Below are positions 15,354 through 23,322 of a DNA stretch of 39,647 nucleotides, piece by piece; the stretch's first letter is position 1, and every line of letters starts with the position of its first letter. Below the pieces are notes generated by a model that worked only from the letters and a program-made list of their open reading frames with translations, searched no databases and was not told the origin of the DNA. A program made the translations under genes and the position numbers. The DNA comes from Roseomonas sp. GTDB lineage: Bacteria; Pseudomonadota; Alphaproteobacteria; Acetobacterales; Acetobacteraceae. The DNA lies in the NCBI GenBank assembly GCA_020250005.1, contig JADCES010000222.1, positions 1-39,647 of the forward strand. Reading direction: 5' to 3'.

Positions 15354-16442
15354 TCAGTGTTTGCGCGCGCCGAGCCTTGCGCGCATCCGCCCCCAAGCGT
15401 CCAAGAACCGCTCCACCGTCTCAGCCCCCGCATTCCAGGGCAGTGAAACCCGGATCGCACAGGCGGCCTCCGCCCCATATCCCATCGCTGCCAGCACATG
15501 CGATTGCCGCACCTTGCCCGATGAACAGGCCGCACCCGCCGAAACCGCCACCCCTGCCAGATCAAGCGCAATCACTTGGGTTTCCGCCGCCACGCCGGGC
15601 AGGATCAGGCTGGTGGTATTGGGCAGGCGGAGCGCGCTTGCGCCCGCGATAATCGCCTCTGGCGCCAGCGCCTTCACGCCGGCTTCAATCGCATCACGCA
15701 GCGCGACCAAGCCTTCTGGCCGCGGACAGGCAATGGCGGCGGCGAAGCCGGCGATGGCGGGCAGCGCCTCGGTCCCGCCGCGCCTTCCGGATTCCTGCCC
15801 GCCGCCGGTCAAAAGCGGCGCGGGGTCCAAACCGGGGCGCAGCAACAAGGCGCCAACGCCCTTGGGGCCGCCGAGCTTATGGGCAGAAAGCGCCATGGAA
15901 TCGGCGGGACCCAGGGCAAAGGGCAAGCGCCCCGGCATCTGCACCGCATCCAGATGCAACAGCGCGCCATGCGCTTGGCAAAGCGCGGCGATGGCTTCAA
16001 TGGGATGCAGCACGCCGGTTTCATTATTGGCGGCCATGACCGCAACCAAGGCCGGGCCAGCGGCCTTCAACGCCGATTCCAGCGCCGCAAGGTCCAGCGT
16101 GCCATCGGCAAGCACGGGGAGCATCTCGGCCTCCGGCCCCGCCGCGGCCAGAACGGCGGGGTGTTCGGTCGCGCCCACCAGCACGCGCCGCCCGCCAGCA
16201 AGGCCCCGGATGGCCAAAGCATTGGCCTCTGTCCCGCCGGAGGTGAACACCACATCCCGCCCGCGCGCCCCGAAGCGCGCCGCAATCGCCTCTCGCGCTT
16301 CTTCGAGAATGCGCCGCGCCGCCCGCCCCTCGGCATGGACCGAGGATGGATTGCCCGGCAAAGCCATCGCCTCGGCCATGGCGGCGATGGCTTCCGGGCG
16401 CATGGGCTCGGTCGCATTGGCGTCCAGGTAAAGCCGGGCCAT
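15354..16442 (-). CDS. Cysteine desulfurase (IscS/NifS family)
   Basis: 362 residues, a class V PLP enzyme. LYLDANAT opens the chain, FTSGGTEANALAI is the phosphate-binding loop, and Asp165 in LDAVQ contacts the pyridine nitrogen. The Schiff-base lysine is Lys189 (SAHKLGGPKG), and the catalytic persulfide cysteine Cys306 is in SAGAACSSGK. That last motif is of the NifS/IscS group rather than SufS. It releases sulfur from cysteine for Fe-S clusters or thio-modification. It starts 6 bases after the IscR-type gene. No iscU, sufB, sufC or sufD follows; the next gene in the same direction is soxY. Confidence 0.92.
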   Translation of the reverse strand: MARLYLDANATEPMRPEAIAAMAEAMALPGNPSSVHAEGRAARRILEEAREAIAARFGARGRDVVFTSGGTEANALAIRGLAGGRRVLVGATEHPAVLAAAGPEAEMLPVLADGTLDLAALESALKAAGPALVAVMAANNETGVLHPIEAIAALCQAHGALLHLDAVQMPGRLPFALGPADSMALSAHKLGGPKGVGALLLRPGLDPAPLLTGGGQESGRRGGTEALPAIAGFAAAIACPRPEGLVALRDAIEAGVKALAPEAIIAGASALRLPNTTSLILPGVAAETQVIALDLAGVAVSAGAACSSGKVRQSHVLAAMGYGAEAACAIRVSLPWNAGAETVERFLDAWGRMRARLGARKH

Positions 16443-16448
16443 GGCGCT

Positions 16449-16910
16449 TCAGCCGGGGGGCAGGGGGGCGGAAGCGCGGCCCAAAACCCGCCCGGCCAGC
16501 ACATCCGCGAGCGTCACCCCAGCCAGGAAAAGCCTGATCTGCCCGCCCAGCTCCGCCCAAAGATCATGGGTGTCGCAGCGCTGCCCCGCCAGACACCCCG
16601 GATTGCCTTCCTCACACCTGGTGGCCGAGATGGGTTCTTCCACCGCATCGATGATGGCGGCGATGGTGATACGCTCAGGCGCCGGCAGCAGCCGATAGCC
16701 CCCCCCGGGTCCACGGGCCGATTCCACCAGCCCGGCACGGCGGAGTCGGCCAAAAAGCTGCTCCAGATAGGCCGGCGAGAGGTGCTGGGCGGCGGCGATA
16801 TCGGCGATGGAAGCCGGCCGAACCTCAAGCGGGTGCGTCTGCGCAGCCTCTCGCCGCGCCATTTCGGCGAGCGCCATGACCGCGTATCGACCACGGGTTG
16901 AGAGCCTCAT
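16449..16910 (-). CDS. Rrf2-family regulator, IscR-like
   Basis: 153 residues. The N-terminal winged helix (MRLSTRGRYAVMALAEMA; recognition region around SPAYLEQLFGRLRRAGLV; wing GPGGGYRL) is characteristic of Rrf2 proteins. Cluster ligands are Cys99, Cys106 and Cys112, with His115 three residues after the last Cys as in E. coli IscR. It therefore probably senses Fe-S status and represses its own operon. A candidate IscR-like site lies in the upstream region (16985-17002). It is co-transcribed with the cysteine desulfurase. Confidence 0.92.
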   Translation of the reverse strand: MRLSTRGRYAVMALAEMARREAAQTHPLEVRPASIADIAAAQHLSPAYLEQLFGRLRRAGLVESARGPGGGYRLLPAPERITIAAIIDAVEEPISATRCEEGNPGCLAGQRCDTHDLWAELGGQIRLFLAGVTLADVLAGRVLGRASAPLPPG

Positions 16911-17299
16911 CTGTCAGCCCAACCTGACACCCGAAAAGAGGGGCAAAAAAATCGCGACGCCCGGCATGAAAACATTAGGAATTTCCAGTCTTGGTCACTA
17001 TATTGCGGCTTCCTCTGAGGGACGGGAAACCCCTCTGAGGCATCGGGGTGGCGGCTTCGGCGGCGCCTCGGCGATTAGGATACCGCGGCGCTCCCGTGGC
17101 AATGAAAGCTAGGTTTGCCGATCTTGGCGGTCAAGATTTCCGCGGTCGGTGAGTGGGCGATCAACGCGTATCCTGGTCGTGGGCTTTGGTTTCCCGGAAA
17201 TGCGGCGCCGGTGCCGCTGGGTTCTGCATCGCCCATCCCCCATGGGCGGTGGGTTGCGAATCCCGCATCGGCCAAAAATGGAATGGACACGAGAAGAAC
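16911..17299. promoter_or_regulatory. 389-base divergent intergenic region with repeats and a candidate IscR site
   Basis: This region separates the IscR-type gene (-) from the hydrolase gene (+). On the minus strand 17002-16985 reads ATAGTGACCAAGACTGG, which resembles a type 1 IscR site. Further right the nonamer CCTCTGAGG occurs twice, about 20 bases apart, starting near 17013. Short inverted repeats such as GCCCAT/ATGGGC lie near 17230. No convincing open frame is present. It could hold a leader RNA, but I recognise no known family. Confidence 0.35.
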
Positions 17300-17968
17300 A
17301 TGCCAGAAGTAATGTTCGCCGGGCCTGATGGACGGCTTGAAGGACGCTATCACCATTCCAAGCGCCCGAATGCCCCCACAGCGCTGCTGTTGCATCCGCA
17401 TCCCCTTCATGGCGGCACCATGAACAACCGCGTGATCCATGCGTTGTATCAGCGCATGCAGGCACTCGGCTTTTCCGTGCTGCGCTTCAATATGCGTGGC
17501 GTCGGCCGCAGCCAGGGCCGCTATGATGGCGGCATTGGCGAAATCTCTGACGCCTGCGCGGGCTTGGATTTCCTGCAAACCGTCAATCCCAATGCGTCTT
17601 CCCAATGGGTGCTGGGCTATTCCTTCGGCGCCTATGTGGGCATGCAGGTGCTGATGCGCCGGCCGGAAATGGGTGGCTTTGTTTCCATCAGCGCGCCCGC
17701 TTCGCATTATGATTTCGGCTTCCTGGCACCCTGCCCCTGCGGCGGGCTGATCCTGCATGGCGCCGATGATGAATTGGTGCCGGAAGTATCCGTGAAGAAG
17801 CTGGTGGAAAAGCTCAATACGCAAAAGGGCGTCAGCATTGATTATCGCGTCATGGCCGGCGCCGGCCATGTCTTCACGCCGGAACAGACCGAAAAGGTCG
17901 TGGACTCCGCTGAAGATCACGTGATGGGCATTCTGAACCGCAACCGCATGGCGCTGGCGGCCGACTGA
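17300..17968 (+). CDS. Alpha/beta hydrolase (COG2945-like)
   Basis: 222 residues from ATG 17300; the longer reading from 17153 extends into sequence with no family resemblance. The hydrolase fold starts with LLLHPHPLHGGTMNN (about 30-44). The nucleophile elbow is GYSFGA (Ser108), an acidic residue lies in HGADDELV, and the catalytic His is in GAGHVF near residue 190. The HPHP...GGTMNN motif marks the COG2945 group, often encoded next to cysteine desulfurase genes in alphaproteobacteria, as here. The substrate is unknown. A clear terminator follows. Confidence 0.85.
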   Translation: MPEVMFAGPDGRLEGRYHHSKRPNAPTALLLHPHPLHGGTMNNRVIHALYQRMQALGFSVLRFNMRGVGRSQGRYDGGIGEISDACAGLDFLQTVNPNASSQWVLGYSFGAYVGMQVLMRRPEMGGFVSISAPASHYDFGFLAPCPCGGLILHGADDELVPEVSVKKLVEKLNTQKGVSIDYRVMAGAGHVFTPEQTEKVVDSAEDHVMGILNRNRMALAAD

Positions 17969-17985
17969 GCCTGGCACCATGCCCC

Positions 17986-18026
17986 ATGAAAAGGCCGCGC
18001 GGATCATTCCGGGCGGCCTTTTTCAT
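17986..18026 (+). terminator. Rho-independent terminator after the hydrolase gene
   Basis: GAAAAGGCCGC pairs with GCGGCCTTTTTC across a 14-base loop, ending in a T-run. It separates the hydrolase gene from the second Bug gene. Confidence 0.8.
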
Positions 18027-18071
18027 GCGCACCGCTTGTGCTTTCATGATGCAAAGAACCGGGAGGTCACC

Positions 18072-19031
18072 ATGAAATTATCGCGTCGCGCGCTGATCGC
18101 CAGCGCCCTTACCACCCCTGCCATTGCGCGCGCGCAAGGCGGTTGGCGGCCTGATCGGCAGATCACCATGATTGTCGCCTTTGCCGCGGGTGGCGGTACG
18201 GACCTTGCGGCACGCACCATTGCGCGCTTCATGGAAGCTGATCTTGGGCAATCCGTTGTGGTCTTGAACCGCCCCGGCGCGGGCGGGGAAATCGGCTTTA
18301 CCGAATTGGCGCGCGCCAGGCCCGATGGTTATACGATCGGCTTCATCAATACGCCTACCATCGTCACCATCCCGATCGAAAGGCGTGCGCGTTTTTCGCT
18401 CGATGATTTTTCGCTGATCGGGAATATCGTGGATGATCCGGGCGGCATGTGGGTGCTGCCCGACAGCCCCTATAGGACGCTGGCTGATCTGCTGGCGGCG
18501 GCGCGGGCCAATCCGGGCACGATTGGCTATGGCACCACGGGCATTGGTTCCGATGACCATTTGGCGATGCTGGCGCTGGAACGCGCTTCCGGCACCAAAT
18601 TCCTCCATATTCCCTTCGCGGGTTCATCACTGGTGAAGCAGAATGTGTTTTCGCGCACCATTCCGCTCGCGGTGATGAATGTTGCCGAAGGGCTGAATGA
18701 TTTGCGCCAGGGCACGCTGCATCCGCTGGCGCAAATGGGCGAAACCCGCTGGGACCGCGCGCCCAATATCCCGACCTTGCGGGAATTGGGCTTTGATGTG
18801 GTGGAAGGGTCCATGCGTGGCATGGCCGCCCCGGCGGGAATGCCGGCCGAGATCATCACGCGGCTTGCGGATTCCGTGAAGAAAACCGTCGAGAATCCCG
18901 AATTCCAGCGCCTTGCCGATCAGCAATTCCTGCCGCTGCGCTTCCTGGCACCCGATGCCTATCGGGCGGAGCTTTTGGCGCTGCGCACACGCTATCAGGC
19001 GCTGTGGAATCAGCACCCCTGGCGGGAGTGA
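18072..19031 (+). CDS. Bug-family periplasmic solute-binding protein (second)
   Basis: 319 residues from ATG 18072 behind GGGAGG; an upstream in-frame ATG (17979) would start inside the terminator region. The signal peptide MKLSRRALIASALTTPAIARAQ has twin arginines. The mature domain shows the Bug motif RQITMIVAFAAGGGTD and the ARPDGYTIGF turn. It belongs to the same family as the 4185-5141 protein but is clearly diverged, so they are not a recent duplication. No transporter genes are adjacent; the ligand is unknown. Confidence 0.88.
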   Translation: MKLSRRALIASALTTPAIARAQGGWRPDRQITMIVAFAAGGGTDLAARTIARFMEADLGQSVVVLNRPGAGGEIGFTELARARPDGYTIGFINTPTIVTIPIERRARFSLDDFSLIGNIVDDPGGMWVLPDSPYRTLADLLAAARANPGTIGYGTTGIGSDDHLAMLALERASGTKFLHIPFAGSSLVKQNVFSRTIPLAVMNVAEGLNDLRQGTLHPLAQMGETRWDRAPNIPTLRELGFDVVEGSMRGMAAPAGMPAEIITRLADSVKKTVENPEFQRLADQQFLPLRFLAPDAYRAELLALRTRYQALWNQHPWRE

Positions 19032-19041
19032 GGGTGGGGGC

Positions 19042-19063
19042 GTGATCCGTGAAGGCGGATCAC
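19042..19063. terminator. Hairpin between convergent genes
   Basis: GTGATCCG and CGGATCAC form an 8-bp stem with a 6-base loop, extended outward by GGGTG/CACCC with mismatches. It lies between the Bug gene and the convergent acetyltransferase gene. There is no T-run. Confidence 0.45.
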
Positions 19064-19064
19064 C

Positions 19065-19688
19065 TCACCCCGACCATCTGTCGCAAAACGCCGCGACATC
19101 TTCCTGCTGGAAATCCTGAAGCCGGGCCATGATCACCTCAAAGGGCCAATCCCACCAGGCGATGGCTTGCAGCCTGGCGGCGATATCGCGCGGAAAGCGC
19201 GCCTTGATCATGCGCGCGGGAACGCCGCCCACAATCGCGTAAGGCGCCACATCGCGCGCCACCACCGCACCTGCGGCCAGCACGGCGCCATCACCCACCG
19301 TCACACCGGCCAATACCGTGACGCCATGGCCAATCCAGACATCATTGCCAATCTTCACACGCGCCGCGCGCCGTTCGGCGAAAAACGCGCTGTCGCGCTG
19401 CTTCGTCGCATCATAATATTCCGGTACGTAAGTGAAACGGTGCTGCGCCGGGCGCCCCATGGGATGATTGGGCGGCCCAATCCTGACGCAAGCTGCAATG
19501 GCGCAGAATTTGCCAATCTCGGCATCCGCCACCTGGCAATCATGGCCAAGATAGGATGCAGCGCCAAGCGTTGTGTATTCCAGCGAAGACCGCTCCAGAA
19601 TCTCGCAACGCGTGCCAATCTGCGCCTCTCGCAGCTTTACGCTGGGGTGGATGAAGGTCTCCGCGATTTTTGGCCTTTGCGGGGTCAT
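19065..19688 (-). CDS. Hexapeptide-repeat acetyltransferase, phosphonate-cluster type
   Basis: 207 residues of left-handed beta-helix type with [LIV]G-x4 repeats throughout. [30 protein letters not shown]-like spacing, [36 protein letters not shown] and the late AWWDWPFE segment match the hexapeptide transferases usually found inside phosphonate (phn) clusters. Those proteins resemble chloramphenicol and virginiamycin acetyltransferases. The His in WIGHG is the usual catalytic base. No phn genes are nearby, so it is an orphan here and its substrate is unknown. Confidence 0.8.
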   Translation of the reverse strand: MTPQRPKIAETFIHPSVKLREAQIGTRCEILERSSLEYTTLGAASYLGHDCQVADAEIGKFCAIAACVRIGPPNHPMGRPAQHRFTYVPEYYDATKQRDSAFFAERRAARVKIGNDVWIGHGVTVLAGVTVGDGAVLAAGAVVARDVAPYAIVGGVPARMIKARFPRDIAARLQAIAWWDWPFEVIMARLQDFQQEDVAAFCDRWSG

Positions 19689-19900
19689 GGCGCCGCTCCC
19701 CTTTCATGACGCTCGGCAAAACGCCCCAATGCTAAGGTCCGGTCAATCGGATGGGCGCGCCACCTATCCAGGGCAACAGCTCTTTCTTGATCTTTCTCAA
19801 TGTAAGCGCCCTGCCCCTTGGCATGATGCCAAAGCCGGGCTTCAAGTGCGGCGCAACAATGTCGCCGCGCAGCACCATCAGGCGCGGCCTTGGGGGTAAC

Positions 19901-20542
19901 ATGGCTGAGATTGATCATCTTGTGATTGGCGCCGCAACGCTGGAAGCCGGCGCCGCTTGGCTGGAACGCCATTTGGGCTCACGCCCGGTTCCCGGCGGCG
20001 CGCATCCTGGCGTTGGCACGCATAACATGCTGCTGGGTCTTGGGCCGGAGCAGTATATCGAAATCATCGCCCCCGATCCCGCCCAGGGCACCCCCGCCCA
20101 TCCCCGCCCCTTTGATCTGGATGACGCGGCGCTGAAGCTGGCGCTGGAGGCCGAACCCCAACTGATCGCCTATGTCGCCGCGACGCCGGCGATTGAAGCG
20201 GTGGTTGGGCGGCTTGGTGCCTCCCATGGCGGAGAGGTGCGCGCCATGCGCCGGGGCGCGCTTTCCTGGCGGATGGCCTTCCCACCGCAGCGCCAGGATA
20301 TGGGCAATCTGATCCCGCCCCTGATCCAATGGGATGGCGCGCGCGCTGCGGCACAAATCCCCGATTCCGGTTGGCGCCTGACAGCGTTTGAGGCGCAGCA
20401 CCCGGATATGGACGCGCTGCGCCAGGCCATCGCGGCCCGGGGGCTGGAAGAGGCCGTGAAGCTCCGCCAAAGCCCAAGTGCCAGGCTAATCGCGCATTTG
20501 CGCCATCAGGATGGGCGGGAAGCCGTGCTGGCGAGCGCCTGA
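19901..20542 (+). CDS. Glyoxalase-like domain protein
   Basis: 213 residues from ATG 19901, preceded by TGGGGGT; the longer in-frame reading from 19751 has no family support. It opens with IDHLVIGAATLEAGAAWLERHLG and has THNMLLGLG and YIEIIAPDP, the pattern of the glyoxalase-3-like branch of the VOC superfamily. A second half with FPPQRQDMGNLIPPLIQW completes the paired fold. The biochemical role is not known for this branch. It stands as a single gene. Confidence 0.8.
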   Translation: MAEIDHLVIGAATLEAGAAWLERHLGSRPVPGGAHPGVGTHNMLLGLGPEQYIEIIAPDPAQGTPAHPRPFDLDDAALKLALEAEPQLIAYVAATPAIEAVVGRLGASHGGEVRAMRRGALSWRMAFPPQRQDMGNLIPPLIQWDGARAAAQIPDSGWRLTAFEAQHPDMDALRQAIAARGLEEAVKLRQSPSARLIAHLRHQDGREAVLASA

Positions 20543-20660
20543 GGCGGACGGGCAAGACCCCTTGACCGCTCTATCCTTCCGCGTGGTTTCGGGACATATT
20601 TCCCGTATGGGAAGAAGTCCTGGCCCTGACCGCCACCGCCATTTTGGTGTGATATCGGTT

Positions 20661-20682
20661 TTTCCATTTTTGCAAATGGAAA
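20661..20682 (+). other. Hairpin in the pleD leader
   Basis: TTTCCATTT pairs with AAATGGAAA over a 4-base loop, about 50 bases before the pleD start codon. A second small hairpin (TTCCC-GTAT-GGGAA) lies near 20600. These could affect pleD mRNA, but no known element is recognised. Confidence 0.3.
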
Positions 20683-20731
20683 GACGCTTCCTTGCCGTGC
20701 CTGGCGGCCTGCCTTTGCGTAAGGACCCGGC

Positions 20732-22102
20732 ATGACGGCAAGGGTCCTGGTGGTTGATGACAGCCTGCCCAACCGCAAGCTGCTCGAAGCCCGTCTGAAA
20801 GACGAGTATTTTGAGGTTCTGGGCGCCGCCTCCGGCGCTGAGGCCATCACACTTGCCCAGCGCTGGTCACCCGACATCATCCTTCTGGACGTGCTGATGC
20901 CGGTGATGGATGGGTTTGAGGCCTGCCGGCGCCTAAAGGCCCAGCCGGCCACGGCGCATATCCCGGTGGTCATGGTCACCTCCCTCGATGAACAAACCGA
21001 GCGCGTGCGCGGCCTTGATGCCGGGGCGGATGATTTTCTGGTCAAGCCGGTGGATCAGGCGACGCTTTTCGCCCGGCTCCGCGCCCTGTTGCGCGTGAAG
21101 CAGGTGCTGGATGCCTGGCGGCTTCGTGCCGAGACCGTGCGCGATCTTGGCTTCGAACCGCCAAGCGCGCCGCCCGAGGATTTTGAGGGTGCGAAGGTGC
21201 TGCTGCTTTCGGATAACGCGGCTGAAGCCGCAGCCCTTTCTGCTGCGCTCGCCGCCGATGGCATGACACTAGAGCAATCCGAGGACGAGAAAGCGGTCTG
21301 GGCCAGGCTGCAGGACCCGAAGGCGCATTATGATCTGGTGCTGACCTCACTCCCCATGCCGGAGGGTGATCCGCTGCGCCTTGCGTCACGACTGCGCGCA
21401 GAGGCTGAGACGCGCGATTTGCCGCTGATGCTGATTGCCGATGACGCACAGCGTGACCTGGTGCTGCGGGCCTTTGAATTGGGTGCATCGGATCACGTGC
21501 TGCGCCCGATCAATGAGGAGGAATTGCGCGCGCGCGTGCGCAATCAGGTGCGGCGCCGGCGCTATCAGCTGCGCCTGCGGGCCGAATTTGATCGCTCACT
21601 TGAATTGGCGGTGACCGATGGGCTGACGGGCTTGCGCAATCGCCGTTATGTCTTTCGCCATCTGGAATCTCTGCTGCGCGCGGGCACGGCCTGCGGCGTG
21701 CTGATGATTGATGTGGATCGTTTCAAGCCGCTGAACGACTATTACGGCCATGCGGCGGGTGACGCCGCCTTGCGCGAAGTGGCGGCGCGGCTGCGTGAGC
21801 ATGTGCGCGCTTCCGATATTGTCGCGCGCTATGGCGGGGAGGAGTTCCTGGTGGTGATGTCGGGTGCCGGGGCTGAGGAGACCGCTGTCATTGCTGAGCG
21901 GCTGCGCGCCGCCATTGCCGATCGGCCGATTGATCTTGGCCAGGCCAAATTGCCGGTCACGGTGAGCATCGGCAGTGCCTTGGCCGCCAATATGACGGAT
22001 GCAGAGGCGCTGATCGCGGCCGCAGATGTGGCCATGTATCGTGCGAAATCGCTGGGACGCAACCGCGTTGAAGCGGCCATTGAGGCTGATTGGCGAGCTT
22101 AG
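20732..22102 (+). CDS. pleD: PleD-type response regulator / diguanylate cyclase
   Basis: 456 residues with domain order receiver, pseudo-receiver and GGDEF. Receiver 1 (about 3-120) has Asp9/Asp10, phospho-acceptor Asp53 (LLDVLMPVMDG) and Lys105 (LVKPV). Receiver 2 (about 153-275) has Ser where the phospho-acceptor Asp would be (LVLTSLPMP), as expected for the non-phosphorylated adaptor domain of PleD. The cyclase domain carries RYGGEEF (368-372) and an inhibitory I-site RASD (359-362) five residues before it. It makes cyclic di-GMP from two GTP when phosphorylated and is product-inhibited. It controls the motile-sessile switch in relatives. AAGGA precedes the ATG. Confidence 0.94.
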   Translation: MTARVLVVDDSLPNRKLLEARLKDEYFEVLGAASGAEAITLAQRWSPDIILLDVLMPVMDGFEACRRLKAQPATAHIPVVMVTSLDEQTERVRGLDAGADDFLVKPVDQATLFARLRALLRVKQVLDAWRLRAETVRDLGFEPPSAPPEDFEGAKVLLLSDNAAEAAALSAALAADGMTLEQSEDEKAVWARLQDPKAHYDLVLTSLPMPEGDPLRLASRLRAEAETRDLPLMLIADDAQRDLVLRAFELGASDHVLRPINEEELRARVRNQVRRRRYQLRLRAEFDRSLELAVTDGLTGLRNRRYVFRHLESLLRAGTACGVLMIDVDRFKPLNDYYGHAAGDAALREVAARLREHVRASDIVARYGGEEFLVVMSGAGAEETAVIAERLRAAIADRPIDLGQAKLPVTVSIGSALAANMTDAEALIAAADVAMYRAKSLGRNRVEAAIEADWRA

Positions 22103-22235
22103 AGCACGTTGCGTTCACATGGGTTCACGCAATACAATCTACGACGTTGTTTTTCGAGCATCTTTTGAAGCCCAGCGGATTGCGGAAGCCTTGGCGCGCA
22201 ACCGTCGCTTTGAATTGCGCCTGACGGATCGCTGA
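22100..22235 (+). repeat. Degenerate palindromic intergenic repeat, or a 38-codon ORF
   Basis: Starting in the pleD stop codon, TTAGAGCACGTTGCGTT and the nearby TTCACGCAA form a broken palindrome (TTGCG/CGCAA). TTTTTCGAGCATCTTTTGA follows. From memory this resembles TAGAGCA-type palindromic repeats scattered between alphaproteobacterial genes. An alternative is a 38-residue protein from ATG 22119 to 22235 (MGSRNTIYDVVFRASFEAQR...), which has no recognisable domain and no good ribosome-binding site. Confidence 0.35.
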
Positions 22236-22258
22236 GGCGCGGCGTTTTCGCCCTGCCT

Positions 22259-22870
22259 TCAGTAAAGATTAGCCTTCATCCGCGCCGGTGCGGCCTGATC
22301 ATAGGCCACCGGATCCACAGCGCCCTTCTTATGGGCGGAGATCATTTGCCCCATACTCGGCACCTCAGCCGGGCGGGCGCGGCCACCCCAAAGGGCTGAG
22401 CGCATCAGTGCCTTGGGGCATTGCATGAAGATTTCACGGATTTTGATGATCAGCACAGTGGCCGGTTCCTTGCCCTGCGCCAGGCAACGCGCGCACAAGG
22501 CAGGGTCTTTGGAAATTGTGGCGGTGCCGTGCAAGCGAAGTGTTTCATTCACGCCGGGAATCAGGAATAGCAGCGAAACGCGATTGTCTTCCAGAATATC
22601 GCGCAGCCCATCAAGCCGATTATTCCCCTTGCGATCAGGCAGCAGCACATGCTGGTCATCCAGCACCTGGACAAAACCGGGCGCATCACCGCGCGGCGTA
22701 ATGTGATTGCCCCGCGAACCCTGGGTGCCGAGCAACGCAAAGGGGCAGGCGGCGATGAAGGCGCGCGTGGGCGCATCAAGCCTATCGGTGGATTTGTTTG
22801 CGGCTGTCTCCAGCACCTGATCATACAGGGCTTCAAGCGCGGCGACGGTGGTGATGGCGTGTTGGTCCAT
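22259..22870 (-). CDS. Pyridoxamine 5'-phosphate oxidase-family flavin-binding protein
   Basis: 203 residues with a split-barrel FMN-binding fold. PFALLGTQGSRGNHITPRGD, VLLPDRKGNNRLDGLRDILED and VSLLFLIPGVNETLRLHGTA mark the group of PNPOx-like proteins that act as FMN- or F420-type reductases rather than vitamin B6 enzymes. A conserved CPKALMRSALW segment lies near residue 155. The start is uncertain: ATG 22870 and ATG 22882 are both in frame with poor ribosome-binding sites, and readings further upstream overlap the divergent NIPSNAP gene. The substrate is unknown. Confidence 0.82.
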   Translation of the reverse strand: MDQHAITTVAALEALYDQVLETAANKSTDRLDAPTRAFIAACPFALLGTQGSRGNHITPRGDAPGFVQVLDDQHVLLPDRKGNNRLDGLRDILEDNRVSLLFLIPGVNETLRLHGTATISKDPALCARCLAQGKEPATVLIIKIREIFMQCPKALMRSALWGGRARPAEVPSMGQMISAHKKGAVDPVAYDQAAPARMKANLY

Positions 22871-22978
22871 GGCAGTCACCATCGCAGAACACAGGGCCGC
22901 GCGCAAGAAAAGGAGGAGTAGCGCCCTGACGCCGGCTGCGCTTAAGCTTTGTCTTCCAACCCGGACAGGAGCCCCACC

Positions 22979-23317
22979 ATGATCATTGATCTTCGCATCT
23001 ATACCTGCCTGCCCAATAAGGTCGCGGACTTTGTTGCGCTGTATGAAAAGGAAGGCTGGGACATCCAGAAAAAGCATCTGGGCCGCTGCTATGGCTGGTT
23101 CACCACCATCGAAGGTGAACTCAATACGATTGTGCATATGTGGGCCTATGATGATCAGGCGGATCGTGAACGCCGCCGTGCCGCCATGGCGGCTGATCCC
23201 GCCTGGGCCGCCTACCTCAAGAAAGTCGCGGATACCGGCGCGCTGGTGAAGATGCAAAATCGCATCGTCAAGCCAACCGCCTTCTTCGAAGCCTTCCAAG
23301 CCGCGCAGAAAGGCTGA
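22979..23317 (+). CDS. NIPSNAP-family protein
   Basis: 112 residues forming a ferredoxin-like alpha-beta barrel. MIIDLRIYTCLPNKVADFVALYE at the start and a later MWAYDDQADRERRRAAM are the standard NIPSNAP features. The C-terminal KMQNRIVKPTAF strand ends the dimeric barrel. Start ATG 22979 follows ACAGGAG. Bacterial NIPSNAPs are small, often dimeric proteins of unknown chemistry found beside catabolic genes. The V4R-like gene starts 5 bases after its stop, so they form an operon. Confidence 0.85.
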   Translation: MIIDLRIYTCLPNKVADFVALYEKEGWDIQKKHLGRCYGWFTTIEGELNTIVHMWAYDDQADRERRRAAMAADPAWAAYLKKVADTGALVKMQNRIVKPTAFFEAFQAAQKG

Positions 23318-23322
23318 AGCCA

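Noticed and set aside
15361-16431. 356-codon open frame on the + strand opposite the cysteine desulfurase
   Set aside because: It is an antisense shadow produced by high GC at the third codon positions; the minus-strand frame has all cysteine desulfurase motifs.
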